From: Holacanthus passer
Taxonomy: Eukaryota; Chordata; Actinopteri; Pomacanthidae
Direction of reading: 5' to 3'
Assembly (NCBI GenBank): GCA_025331565.1
Contig: JAFREQ010000093.1
Span: 2,619,140-2,683,139 of the forward strand
DNA: 64,000 nt
A program made the position numbers and the translations under genes. This document shows positions 1 to 17,200 of the stretch, one piece after another. Under the pieces are notes generated by a model. The model saw only the letters and a list, made by a program, of their open reading frames with translations. It searched no databases and was not told where the DNA came from. Positions within the stretch are counted from its first letter, which is position 1. The number at the start of each line of letters is the position of its first letter.

Positions 1-2890
1 TATTGACTGAGAAAGCCAAATTCTCCTGCTTGCGGAGCCATGCCTACATGTCCCAGGATGCATTGTGCATGAGCCTCTGATGCCCCCTGAGCAAGAAAGC
101 TGCTGCATACTAATCAAAGTTAAACAACGTTGCCAAGTAAATGAACTCCTGCAGTTTTGCACACAGCGATATAGTTACCTGCAGGGCATGTTATCAGGTA
201 AATTTACATACAGCAGTGACTCCCACACAAACAAAACTAACACTAGCTGTGTCAGCACTGCAGTTTAAAGTACAAGAAGCAACGTAATAAAAAAAGTTAC
301 CAGCATCCAACCTTCTGCCCTCATTATTTAATTGGCTTCAACATCAAGTCCAACATCGCCCCAGTCTGTGGGAGTACAATAGCTAGCCACACTAGCAGCT
401 AACACCAAGTTTAACAGGCTAATCTATAAAATAGACAGTGAAACAAAATAAAGTTGTTTGACATCTGGTCATGTTCAGCCAGTATCGAGCAATTCTTGAG
501 CTTGTACCAGCTCTTGAGAAAGCAGTCCAGAGTATAATGCACAAGCACACATTCCAGTTTTCCAGTCATTGACATTTCCATTAAAAAGGGTTAGGGTCCT
601 CTGATCAAATGAATATGGCTGAACGTCCAAGTCCTCAACCTTATCCATAACATCCTCTGTACTCATATTTTGTGATGCTATTTTTGCTGTCCAGAGGTGG
701 AGACTAGAAATCCAAGCTGTAGGTCTTCCTTAACACCAACTACGTCACAGGTGTCGGAAGAAGAACAGATTTTGCAGCAGGAGAACTCGTCTTTCTCTGT
801 CAGTATAGCACACACAGGAACTCAATTGACAACATTTGCTACACTAATTGGACAGCCACATAAAACATGGCAAATTTAAGATTTGTAAATTTAAAATAAA
901 GTCTTCAATTGAGCTTACACTTGTTCCACCAAACAGAAAATAATTCACGAGAATGTCATCTAATGTGTTGCACCTTGACCTATGAAAGAATGTTGTTATT
1001 GTTATATTAAATCAACGTGTGACAAATAAAACATTTGCAATCTTGAAGGAAGCAGAAGGCCGTGAAAGTCAACATTACAAGTTTGGTTTGAAGTGTTTCT
1101 TGGCGGTTTGCATGCTCAGTCGAAGAGTGCAAAGATTCAGAAAGTTTTGTTCTGAAAGGAATGTGCTGTATGTCTGGAGCGATGAACAGGCACATTTCTA
1201 CATGTGGTTGTAGTTATGTTCTTCCATACAGTGAGAAGGAGGAAGGAGGGAAATGCATGTGTAGGTCAAAAGATACAATTTTTTCCTTGGTAACCTCTTC
1301 CTCTGCTCTCAGCTCTTATCAGACCTTTACTGACTGTGAATTGTCCCCTAGGCTTTTACTAGATGAAAAGTAGCTTTTAGTGCTTCTGCAGTCACAAATA
1401 ATAGTAATCAGTGCTAAAAATATATTATGACAAGCAGCGTTAATTTATTCATGAAAATGGTGACAAAATACTTTATATTCATCAAGCACTTTTTTCTAAA
1501 TGTTAAGCTAAGTCTTGTGGAAATTTGTATTACCAAACATAAATTGGAGTACTTTTCATAACATACAAAATTTATTAAAAATGTCATATCATATTAAGAT
1601 AAAACTATAATCATTGACAAAAAAGACCAGAAGAAATGCACTGAGATATATAAAAAATGAGCTGAAATGATGACAGTTAATTGAACAGTAGAGTAATCTT
1701 TTTAGTCATCTGGTGTGTTGGGTAAACATATCCCTTAGATGTCACCAAAGACTTTTAACATTTTACCAGACAAATATTTAGACTGGAACCTCAAAACCAA
1801 AAGCAGGGGAATACCAAGGCAAAATTTACTCGCAGGTTGTGTAAGACTGCTGTTTATTTTCCTTTATGAGCAGGTTCAGCTGTGGAACCTGCTCATAAAG
1901 AACGTTTACACGTTAACCAGTTTCTGACAATGAAAGATATTGTTTTACATCTGTGTAAATAGCTGGGTAAAGTAGGTTTTTAGTATGTTTAAGGAAAGGC
2001 CCAGCCCCCAGTGTGTAGTAGCAGAGCCATCACTTCTGTCAGCTGTGGTGTGTCCTGTCCTCCCAGGCAGCTAACCCCATTTGTCTGCCATTTAGTTTTC
2101 ATTCTGAAACCTTCCTCCCCACGCACAAACACGAGGCCTTTTGTTGGCAGTCGGAGTTATTTTTTGCCTGTTACAGCAACATATGTCGCCCATGTGGCCT
2201 GTTGGGGGGGTCAAAGTGCATGTGTGAAAGGGTGTCATTTTCCCTTGCTCAGCACAAGGACTGTCACTAGTTCACCAGTTCATGTCTGTCTGGCTGAAGA
2301 AGAGCTGACCGACCTCGCTGCTCGTTTCCGTTTCTCAATCTACTACTGTGGTGTTTTATATTGAGAGAAGCAGCAGTGAGCTACTTCAAGCATAAAGCAA
2401 CTGGTGGGTATTCTTTCGAAATGTACGTTTACATTAGAAAGATATACCTCTATGTAGTAACCTATGACAAAATCCAAAAGCCTGCTCTTCTTGGATTGAG
2501 TCTCATGCCAACTTCTCAAGATCCAGTCATTTTGACATAGGTTGTGGTCACAGTAAATGAGGTTTCCTCCTCTCCACAATACACCCACGCAGCCTCGCCT
2601 TTAAACAACCTGTTTATTTACTCTTTCTTCTACAAAGTCTGTCTCTGCTGTGGTATTGTCCTCCTGGTCACCACCCTGTCATATAGCAAGTTACTGAAAT
2701 TCCTTGGGCGAGTCCTTACGCAAGACCTGACATTTACCACACATGCTTGCACTGTTTTATAACTGCTGTCTAAGGCCGCCTGAATAAAAGCATACATGAA
2801 ATAGCAGATATGTAATATTACAATACCTATTCTCAAGCCTGCATTTGAGTAATTCTCTTTTCTTCCTCCTTCTTTCTCCTCTCCTTGTAG
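1..2890 (+). other. gtpbp1: gtpbp1 intron 1 (3' part), no coding exon found
   Basis: I looked for the conserved GTPBP1 N-terminal segment (the equivalent of human SKLVLVSPTSEQY...MDEGCGETIYVIGQG) in all + frames and found none, so exon 1 is left of the window. The block is AT-rich. It contains the inverted repeat at 1862-1900. A frame at about 2690-2760 (KFLGRVLTQDLTFTTH) faintly resembles an L2 LINE fragment. The intron ends at the acceptor ending at 2890. Confidence 0.7.
1862..1900. repeat. Perfect 16-bp inverted repeat with 7-base loop
   Basis: Bases 1862-1877 (CTTTATGAGCAGGTTC) are the exact reverse complement of 1885-1900, separated by AGCTGTG. The RNA would form an uninterrupted 16-bp stem within gtpbp1 intron 1. 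The stem is shorter than a typical pre-miRNA stem, and flanking pairing stops at once. Function unknown. Confidence 0.9.
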
Positions 2891-9311
<6,421 letters not shown>

Positions 9312-10399
9312 AAACACCACCCTCGTTTCTCCTCAGCTCTTTCACAGGGAGGGAAAGTGACCGCGTGGCCCTCTGGTGGTTGTACACAGAGCCTGACTGC
9401 ACATCTTTCTTCAATAGAAAACAATTCAATTTTGAATCAGAGAGTGAATTATTTTCCACATCAAGTCAATTTGAAGCTTTACTGGTGTAATTACTTGTGC
9501 TGAAGATGATGAGTTTATTTAGTTTGCAATTTGTAGTTTACATTATTTAACCTTTTCTATTTTAATACAAGTTTTGGGGGTGTTCATCTTGTTTGTAGTT
9601 CATCAGAACTTCTTCTATAGCATTAACTAGGTTTCCCAGCCAGCAGAGGCATCCGTCACTTTCCCTGCCCTCCACAATCTTTTTTTTTTTTTTTCTGTTG
9701 CTCATCTTCTTTTCCTCATTCTAAATCCTCTTGTGTCCACATCCACCTAACTTTTATTACAGCAACTTTTTCCTGATGCCATCAAGGTTAGAGTCCACTT
9801 ACTGTCACATTAGTGATTTGAGGAAGTAGACTGTAGTTGAAAAACAGTATTTTTCTTTTACAAAGCTCGTCGTCATTGAGACTGGCAGTTTGAAGTCACA
9901 CTTGGATCTGATTGAACTGAAAGGGAAACTTAAGCGTATTAATGTTCTGTGACAAGCAGAACCTGAAGCTAATATAATGTCGGCTTGTCCTCTGGAAACC
10001 ACCTTCTGAAGGCTGTCATGTAACATCCCCTTGTAGATGAAGAGCAAAACACTCTCTCATCCATTTGATCTCACACAGCTTAAGTTTAATCCTGTTATAG
10101 AAAGGACATTTTATCACTGTTATCCCTTCTTTTTTCAAGCTTTTTACTAGATATAAAGCAGCCGAAAGAGAAGAGATCCAAAACAACCCTTTTCCCAAAT
10201 GTGGTTTGTCACATGTTAACCTGGCAACAAGACTCAGTTTGCTGGGAAATTTCTTAAATAAGCACAACTTTCTTCCATTTTGGTGCAGTCTGACCAACAA
10301 AAATCCACAAGATGATGTCCTCATCTACTATTTTTACTACTTTCATGCAAAACAAGGGGTGATTCACACCTTAAATGTCAAAAGCCAAATAAGAACATA

Positions 10400-10992
10400 C
10401 AGTGGAGGAAATAATTATTTGATCCCTTACTGATTTTTTAAGTTCACCCACTGACAAAGACATGAATGGTCTATAATTTTAATGGTAGGTTTATCTTAAC
10501 AGCAAGAGACAGAACATCAAAAAGAAAATCCAGAAAATCACATTAAACAAAAGATTTAAATTATTTTGTAATTCATTGAGTGAAATAAGCATTTGATCCC
10601 CTATCAAAACATTACTTAGTACTTGGTGGAGAAACCCTTGTAACAACTACTCTGTTGCGGTATTAACATGTAATTGTGCAAAGAAACACACTAATGTTGA
10701 TGATGATTTAAACAGATTTTTTTTTCACGAAATATCTTCAGGCACTTCCACTGTGTTGTTTCTGCTCAAGTGTCAGTGCCTGAACGTGGTCGCTGCCAAA
10801 CCAGCAACAAAACACAGGGAACACAAAATGGCCAGGGCCGTCACATTTAATATGATTTTCTGGATTTTCTTTTAGATATTCTGTCTCTCACTGTTAAAAT
10901 AAACCATCATTAAAAGTATAGACCATTAATTTCTTTGTCAGTGGGCAAACTTACAAAATCAGTGAGGGATCAAATAATTATTTCCTCCACTG
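10400..10992. mobile_element. Non-autonomous Tc1/mariner-like foldback element (MITE-like)
   Basis: The ends are inverted copies starting CAGTGGAGGAAATAATTATT, and each is flanked by TA (10398-10399 and 10993-10994), the Tc1/mariner target duplication. The inverted arms extend about 145 bp (10400-10546 and 10847-10992) with only scattered mismatches. The 300-bp centre has no transposase frame, but the sequence near 10611 (TTAGTACTTGGTGGAGAAAC) resembles the 5' interior of Tc1-like elements of this group. It is therefore a deletion derivative mobilised by another copy's transposase. Confidence 0.88.
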
Positions 10993-11762
10993 TAATTAAT
11001 TCTCTTAATTTTTTTCTATTGCAACTTGAGTGTCTGCACATTTGTATCGTAAAATAATTGCAAAAAAAAAAACATGATATTTCTAAGCTTCAAGGCTCAA
11101 ATACATGTGTCAGACACCGGAAGTCAATTTTTTTTCATATGACAAAAGAAAATCTTTTTTGGTACATTCTTTATCAACAATTTACAGATATTTCTATATG
11201 ATTCACTTTTTCTCTACAGTAGTGAAGCAGCCAGATAAACCATGAGACAGAAACTGTTTGGTGTTTTTCTTCAAGGTCTGAACGCACCAGCCGTTACTTT
11301 AAGTTCACAAGGCAAGTCATCTCAGATTGCCTCTGATAAGCTAACATAAATCACATCAAACCAAACTAAAAGTTAAATCAATTTGCCAAGTCGTTACAAT
11401 TTTATTCCCAGTTTTGAGTTTATGTTGGGAAGGAAACTGAATAGTGTTACTGGTTGTCCCAGTTTGAGGGGTGTTTTTCTTCAGGAGTCCCAATCTCCTC
11501 TTTCATACACAAACTATGATTTAATGCTGTTCAGCCTGGTCTGTCTTTGGACCCCTGAATTAACCATCTTATGAAAATCAAAGATATAAACTGCCAGAAT
11601 ATTTCCCCCCTTTTTTACTTTCGCCTTTTTTTTTTTTTTTTTTTTAAGGGGACACATTTTGTGTGTATGTATGTAAAAAAAAAAAAAAAAGAACTGAAGG
11701 TAAAAAAAAAAAAAGATGCCATTTAAATTAAGTGCTGCCAGTTTGTGTTGTAAATCCTTTTA

Positions 11763-11768
11763 AATAAA
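11763..11768 (+). promoter_or_regulatory. gtpbp1: Candidate poly(A) signal for gtpbp1
   Basis: AATAAA within TTTTAAATAAAGATG. It is the first canonical hexamer after the stop codon that lies outside the inserted Tc1-like element. Transcript data would be needed to prove its use. Confidence 0.5.
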
Positions 11769-11790
11769 GATGTTATAGAAAACTGACATG

Positions 11791-12006
11791 AGCTTAATAC
11801 TTTTTTCATTTAAGGCGTTCGCGATTAGCTCTAACAGGATTTAGCTGAAAGGAGGCCGTTTAAATTTAGCTTTATTTTCCAGATTACATAATTGCTTTGG
11901 ATGTTTATAAGCCGTCATTACACTAGAAGCTTTTTACATCTTGTACACTGACCCAGTTCATGATACTGCTGGTTGTTTGTGGAAGCTGGGTAGCAGTTAG
12001 ACAGGA
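11791..12006. other. Intergenic, nothing recognised
   Basis: Short unique-looking AT-rich spacer between the presumed gtpbp1 cleavage site and the first dispersed repeat. Confidence 0.5.
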
Positions 12007-12200
12007 AGTAGGACCCAAAATGCAGCTCAATTATTCATTAACAAAAATCTAAAGACTTACCGGGATGGTCGGACAGGCGAGGGTCCGCAGGTGAGAACAG
12101 TCAGTAATCCTAAAAGGAGAAAAAAAGACAGGAAGTAAAGCAACTAAACACACCTGAGGACACACACTTACAAAATAAAACAGGAAATGATTAAAACCAT
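12007..12200. repeat. Dispersed repeat, family X copy 1 (internally deleted)
   Basis: Shares with 13560-13965 the order of blocks TGCAG.TCAATTATT, GACTTAC.GGGATGGTC, GGTGAGAAC, TCAGTAATCCT, GACAGGAAGT and AAAATAAAACAGGAAATGA. It lacks about 200 central bases of that copy. Its A-rich, CAGG-rich character resembles a repeat common in teleost genomes, but I cannot assign a named family. Confidence 0.7.
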
Positions 12201-12243
12201 AACTGTCATCAAAGTAAAACTCCAGTACAAACTCTCAAGTGAC

Positions 12244-12720
12244 ATCATCGACAGAGGATATTTATGGGTCAAATATTAGTGATAATGAAAAAATAATTAC
12301 TGTGGATCTTTTATAAATACTCACCATTATACTGACTTATTTCTTCAACATACCACACCTATGATAATTTGAAATATAATATTGCCCTGGTGGAGACCAA
12401 AGCAGAGCTTAACACAGAGCAAATTGTCAAGTGCCCAGAAACAAAATGTAGAATATTGAAAATATAACTAAGATTAAAAAAAATAAATGAATAAGGGTTA
12501 GAGGTCAATCCTGAAAGAGGCCCTGCGACATTAAAGTCTTCCTTTGCTGATATCAGAAAGAATATGCCACTAAACTATATACTAACTTCTAATAAATTAC
12601 TTTGAGACCCAAATATGAAAATGTGGATTTTATTCCTCATAATTGACACATATATCTAAAGTGATCTATTCTTGAACAAATCTAAAGTTACATCATCAAC
12701 AGGATATTTTCTGGGTCAAA
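12244..12720. repeat. Diverged repeat block, family Y copy 1
   Basis: The motif CATCATC.ACAG..GGATAT with GGGTCAAATATT occurs at 12245 and again at 12691. The stretch with GAGGTCAATC (12501), TGCTGATATCAGAAAGAATA (12545) and TCTAAAGTGATCT (12655) recurs at 13440-13550 and in part at 13971-14085. This shows multiple copies of one dispersed family; the class is not determined. Confidence 0.65.
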
Positions 12721-12769
12721 TATTTGCATGAATGTAAAATAAAAGATAATGTATAGAAGGACTTCTGCT

Positions 12770-13300
12770 TCTTCATATCCATGTGAATTTCCCAATCAGT
12801 TCTCTCATCAACTTTGTTTCCAAGAAAAAGCTCTGATGAACCCACTTTAGCTCAGGACAAAAAAACAGAGGTCAACAACTAGAAGGATCCACAAGAAATG
12901 TATCATGCGCTTATGGTTCATGCCTTTTCTTATCTATAGATATTTTTCATTTTTATGAATACCATTATAAGGATGGTTTTCTTTTTCGTACAATAATGAG
13001 AATGTTACTCACAGCTTTCACCCAGCTACAGAACAGCTGCACCTCACTCACTTCCTACACAAGTCCAGTGTTCTACCTTTAACATTGTTGATGTCTTTGT
13101 TGTATCAGCATCTGGTTTAAAAGCAGCTCAGCTGACTTCAACATCATTCACCACCAGAACTGAGAACATCAGAGCAACAGCGACACATCTCTCTGCTCTG
13201 CATCGAGCTGACCTTTGTTTCCTACAGTTAGTTTTATAGTTAGGAAATTTTGAGACAAGACTCGGTTTGTCAAAGTTTATAGCCCATCATGCTTTTATCC
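12770..13300. repeat. Probable dispersed repeat remnant
   Basis: Lies between two family Y copies and reads like the interior of the same repeat block (CTGATGAACCCACTTTAGCT; CTCACTCACTTCCTACACAA). No frame of useful length and no clear ends. Placed as repeat by context and texture only. Confidence 0.35.
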
Positions 13301-13329
13301 TGCACTGATCTGTACATTGGTTCATTAAG

Positions 13330-13555
13330 GGGCAGCCCTAGTGGAGACCGAACCAGAGCTAAAAGGGAGCGAATTAGACTTATGTTAAATACAATTAAAA
13401 CTTGACAATCAAAGGTTTAAAAAGAAGTTTAAAAAAATAGAGGTCAATCATAAAAGAGGCTCTCCAACTTTAAATGAATCATTTTAAGTTTGCTGATATC
13501 AGAAAGAATACATCTCTAAACCAATTTGTACTAAGTTTCTTTGGGGTCCAAACCA
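13330..13555. repeat. Family Y copy 2
   Basis: Matches copy 1 at CTAGTGGAGACCGAACCAGA (13339), GAGGTCAATCATAAAAGAGG (13439) and TGCTGATATCAGAAAGAATA (13491). It is broken at about 13555, where family X copy 2 begins. Confidence 0.6.
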
Positions 13556-13559
13556 AGAA

Positions 13560-13965
13560 ACCCAGACACCAGGGCTGAGCAATTGCAGTTCAATTATTTA
13601 TGAACAAAATTAGAAGACTTACGGGGATGGTCAGGCAGGCGAGAGGTAGCACAAACAGGCAAATCCAAAGAGAAGCAGGTGAGAATCTAAAGTCCAAAAA
13701 TAAGCAAGGCTCAGGGAAACACAAGGCAAAATCCAAAAACACGAGGATTAACACTAAGCAGGGCTGAAATGTTTGACATTAGATACAAGGACAAACTGGC
13801 AAACAGAGACGGAGGAGAACACAGAGTCAATATACCTGAAGGGGAGGATCACAGGTGAGAACAATCAGTAATCCTGAAGGAGGGAAAAGAAAACACAAGG
13901 ACAGGAAGTGAAGTGACTAAGCACACTTGAGGACATGGAAAATAAAACAGGAAATGACTTTAAGT
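13560..13965. repeat. Dispersed repeat, family X copy 2
   Basis: The longer copy of the family at 12007-12200. It includes an A-rich core with AAATCCAAAAACACGAGG and a segment with ACAGGTGAGAACAATCAGTA. Family Y sequence flanks it on both sides, suggesting insertion into or between family Y copies. Confidence 0.7.
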
Positions 13966-13969
13966 TAAT

Positions 13970-14100
13970 TTGCTGAAATAAAGAACACATCATTAAACCA
14001 TATATCAATTTGTTCTAACTTTGTTGAGATGTGACTTTATTCCCCACAACTGACTCGTATCTAAAGTGATCTGTTCTTGTTAAAGTTCAGCCTCACATAT
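13970..14100. repeat. Family Y copy 3 (partial)
   Basis: TGCTGAAATAAAGAACACAT, a TTTATTCCCCACAACTGACTC block and TCTAAAGTGATCTGTTCTTG align with copy 1 (12545-12680). It also partly overlaps the content of copy 2, so it is either a third copy or a rearranged half of copy 2. Confidence 0.55.
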
Positions 14101-14179
14101 GGCAGCGTATTGGTTGACAGTCGAGTGGATAATCACTAACAGAAATGAAATTGCTTTTACAACAACACTCACACAAACA

Positions 14180-14180
14180 A

Positions 14181-14208
<28 letters not shown>
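14180..14208. repeat. Poly-T tract
   Basis: A run of about 27 T. On the minus strand it could be the A-tail of an old retroposon, but no body was recognised beside it. Confidence 0.85.
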
Positions 14209-14211
<3 letters not shown>

Positions 14212-17200
14212 GGCTCTGGGACACTTTGCATGGCAGCCCACGAATGACGCAGAGGGCTTTCAATCAAATTTGTTCAATAGTTCAGAAAGAGTCAGCCTTC
14301 CAGTCATAATTGTTTTCAGACACCCCAGGCCTTAATATGGTAGTCTGTAACAACTGATTGCTTTGGTAGCATTTCAATCAGAGTCTCCCTCTGTGAACCT
14401 GTCAACTCATTTTCACAGGTGGCGTTCGCCCAGATGGTATAAAAATGGAAATAAGAGCGGCCTCTGATGCAGAACCCGGGATCAATGAATGGCTCGATGA
14501 ATGTAGGTGGAGGCGCTTCAAGGTTGCACTCTAACAGTTTATGAAAGTATTAAAAACAACCTCTTGCACCGCGTCTCTGTGTTTATTCCTTTTCCCCCTT
14601 TGCGTATTCATCCTTACTGGAAACTCGTCTCCCCTGATAGAATCGCGCCGACAGCAGTTATTCACCATGTCTCCCTCTGATTTTATTGGCTTACACGCTG
14701 CGTTCGCCTCAGCTCCAGGTCTGCAGGACTGAATGGACTCGCTGACAAAATGTGCAAAGTCATTGTTTCATCTTGCGCGTGACATGAAATTGCTTTGTTA
14801 TTTCTTTACTGGATTCTGAGGGCAAAGATGTGTTAAATGCTCTTCTTTCAGAGAGAAGACATGAAAAGACTTCAATTTAAGAAAACAGTTCAAAGCTTCA
14901 AATCTTAATCAGAATTGTTAGCAATTGGCAATATTTCAGTTTGAAGCAAATCCAAATAAAACTTGAAATACAGTCATTGAGATACTATTGAAACAATGGT
15001 TATAGGTCACATATATTTCATCTATTTTATATTTAAATCTGGACCTATAAATGACCAATTTGCTGCTTACTAAATTGATGCTTACGTATGAATATGGTAA
15101 TAAGGTGACAACCAAAACAACTACTCTGCTGCCTGTTATCATGTTTTACAGGAATAGTTTGACATTTTTTGGAAATTTGCCTGTTCACTTTCTTCCTCCG
15201 CCGCCAAGGTGTGCCGTGCATTCAGGTAAAAATGAACCTGTCCATTCTCGCCCACACTCCATATGCCGGCTCGATAGAATGGATTTCTGCCCGGCGCTCG
15301 GGCCAAGACATTGTTTATTTATCTCTGACTTCAACATGGTGGCAGGCTGGAGGCTTCTGGCTGGGTGACAGCAAAGAAGAGCTCACGCCATTATTCATGA
15401 AAAAGCCAATTAGCTGGTGGACAACACGGCCTGCAGAGAGAGGACGGTGGATAAAACGCATTTAGCAGGAGATGAACAAAATTTTTGAACACTTCTTTGT
15501 GGGTTCTAACTGTAAAAATCCATAACAACCAAAGTAATTCTAATATTAATTCTCAATGAATCATAATATAATGTTTGACTTTTTTGGGTGAAACTGAACC
15601 TGACAGATCCAAGTTGCACTTGTACACATACATTAGCAGGTGCATCTTAACAAAGGTATGTTCTTCAGTCTGCACCTGACTGTGATGCCTGCAACCTAGA
15701 AGACAATCAAAACCATGAATGAAGTGCTGAGATGAGATAAAACGGTGATGGTAGCCTTGACTAGACAGTGTTTTCATGAGGGGTCACAAGACTAAAATGT
15801 TGTAAACAAGTTATACGTTTTTCATAAGTTATTCTACGTCACATCATAATGTGAAAAATAACGACTAACTATAGCTGTCAGATTAATATAGTTGAGTAAA
15901 AAGTACAATATGGTAATACTTTATATATAAAAAGTCAAATTACATATATGGATATAAACACCAAAAAATTCAAAAGATCTTGCACATCACTTAAAATATT
16001 TAGGGTCATGAAACCCATATCTGCTGTTAGATACTTTATGATGTTGGAGGCCTAATAAAAACAGTTTGACAAAGAGTTTTAGACAAAACATTCCTTCACC
16101 GATACCGATGCAATTTCTCACAAATGAAAAGTGCCAAGAACAAGCAAATGCAAAGTGTATACGTTTTGAATGAGACACACAAACACACATACAAATGTGT
16201 GCCACATATAATCACATTTCCCCCAAAAAATATATCCATATAATCATAATCACTGGTTTATATGTTTCATTTTCAAACAATACAAATACACTGAAGCATA
16301 TAAAGACACTGAACATTAATAAAGATACTGAGCAATGTCAGAGTTTATAGTTAATAACAAGAACTCCATCATACTTCATCACTGAATAAGGACAGAAAGC
16401 AGAAGTGACACTTTGTGTCTGATTTATTCACCGTTAAATGTCAGTAATTGTGGAAAGTTGATGGGAATTAAAGCCCATTAAATTGCTTTTAGCGCATGAC
16501 TAAAAGAGCTTTTCATTGTATTTTGACACGAGCTCGTTCTGGAGAAAGAGAGGCCGACTCCTTTAATTAGTCCAGGCAGAGTGTTTTTGTGCTCAACTGG
16601 TGGGATTTTTGTACAAGAATGAATCCAATCAGTTATGAACCAACTGGCAGCGTTCAGTGCCGACCTGAATACTCAAAAAACTCTGTCAGAAGAACAAGGT
16701 TCCACATTCCATATGGCAAAACTACTCATTCTGGTTTGTATGTTTGCAAAAATTAACTGAACAAATGAACTTCGGATTTTTACACAGATTTTTTTCGGAT
16801 ACAGAAAATAATCAATGGAACTGGAAGGTACTTTCAGGATGAACTATTTGAGACAAGCCTCACAATATAAGGTCTGTATAATATGTGTGTTGTGTTCTCC
16901 TTAAACAAGGAGGAAAGTAGTGAGAGAGGAATGAGGAAAACCACACGCTCTTGCATTCACTCGTTACATTACATTGCTGTATTGAATTGAATTTCTCAAA
17001 TACAAACAAAATGCATTCATATTTAGCCATGAACACGTTCAACACACTCAGTAGCATCCCTTAACAAGAACTATACACGACATACATTAGCAACCAATAA
17101 TGAATTCAAATGTTATGAACACGTAATAATTGTAACAAAAAAAATGAAAGTAGTGTTGTTTTTTTAATATTAAAAAACATTTCATCTATTAATCACTTAC

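Larger units (their letters stand above)
9312..11790 (+). other. gtpbp1: Probable gtpbp1 3' UTR
   Basis: The sequence from the TAA to just past the AATAAA at 11763 is AT-rich and non-coding. It carries the foldback element at 10400-10992, T runs near 9680 and 11624-11645, and A runs at 11678-11714. An AATAAA at 10898-10903 lies inside the inserted element and could act as an earlier site. The extent of the UTR is inferred. Confidence 0.5.

Noticed and set aside
475..666. 63-aa minus frame (MSTEDVMDKVEDLDVQPYSF...)
   Set aside because: The DVQPYSF string faintly recalls the linker before zinc-ribbon domains in some fish transposon-derived proteins, but the expected Cys-rich domain does not follow and the upstream frame is broken.
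9762..9786. Possible extra gtpbp1 mini-exon between TATTACAG and GTTAGA
   Set aside because: It lies after the in-frame stop in exon L, is only about 24 bases, and has no homology; chance splice-like signals in the UTR.
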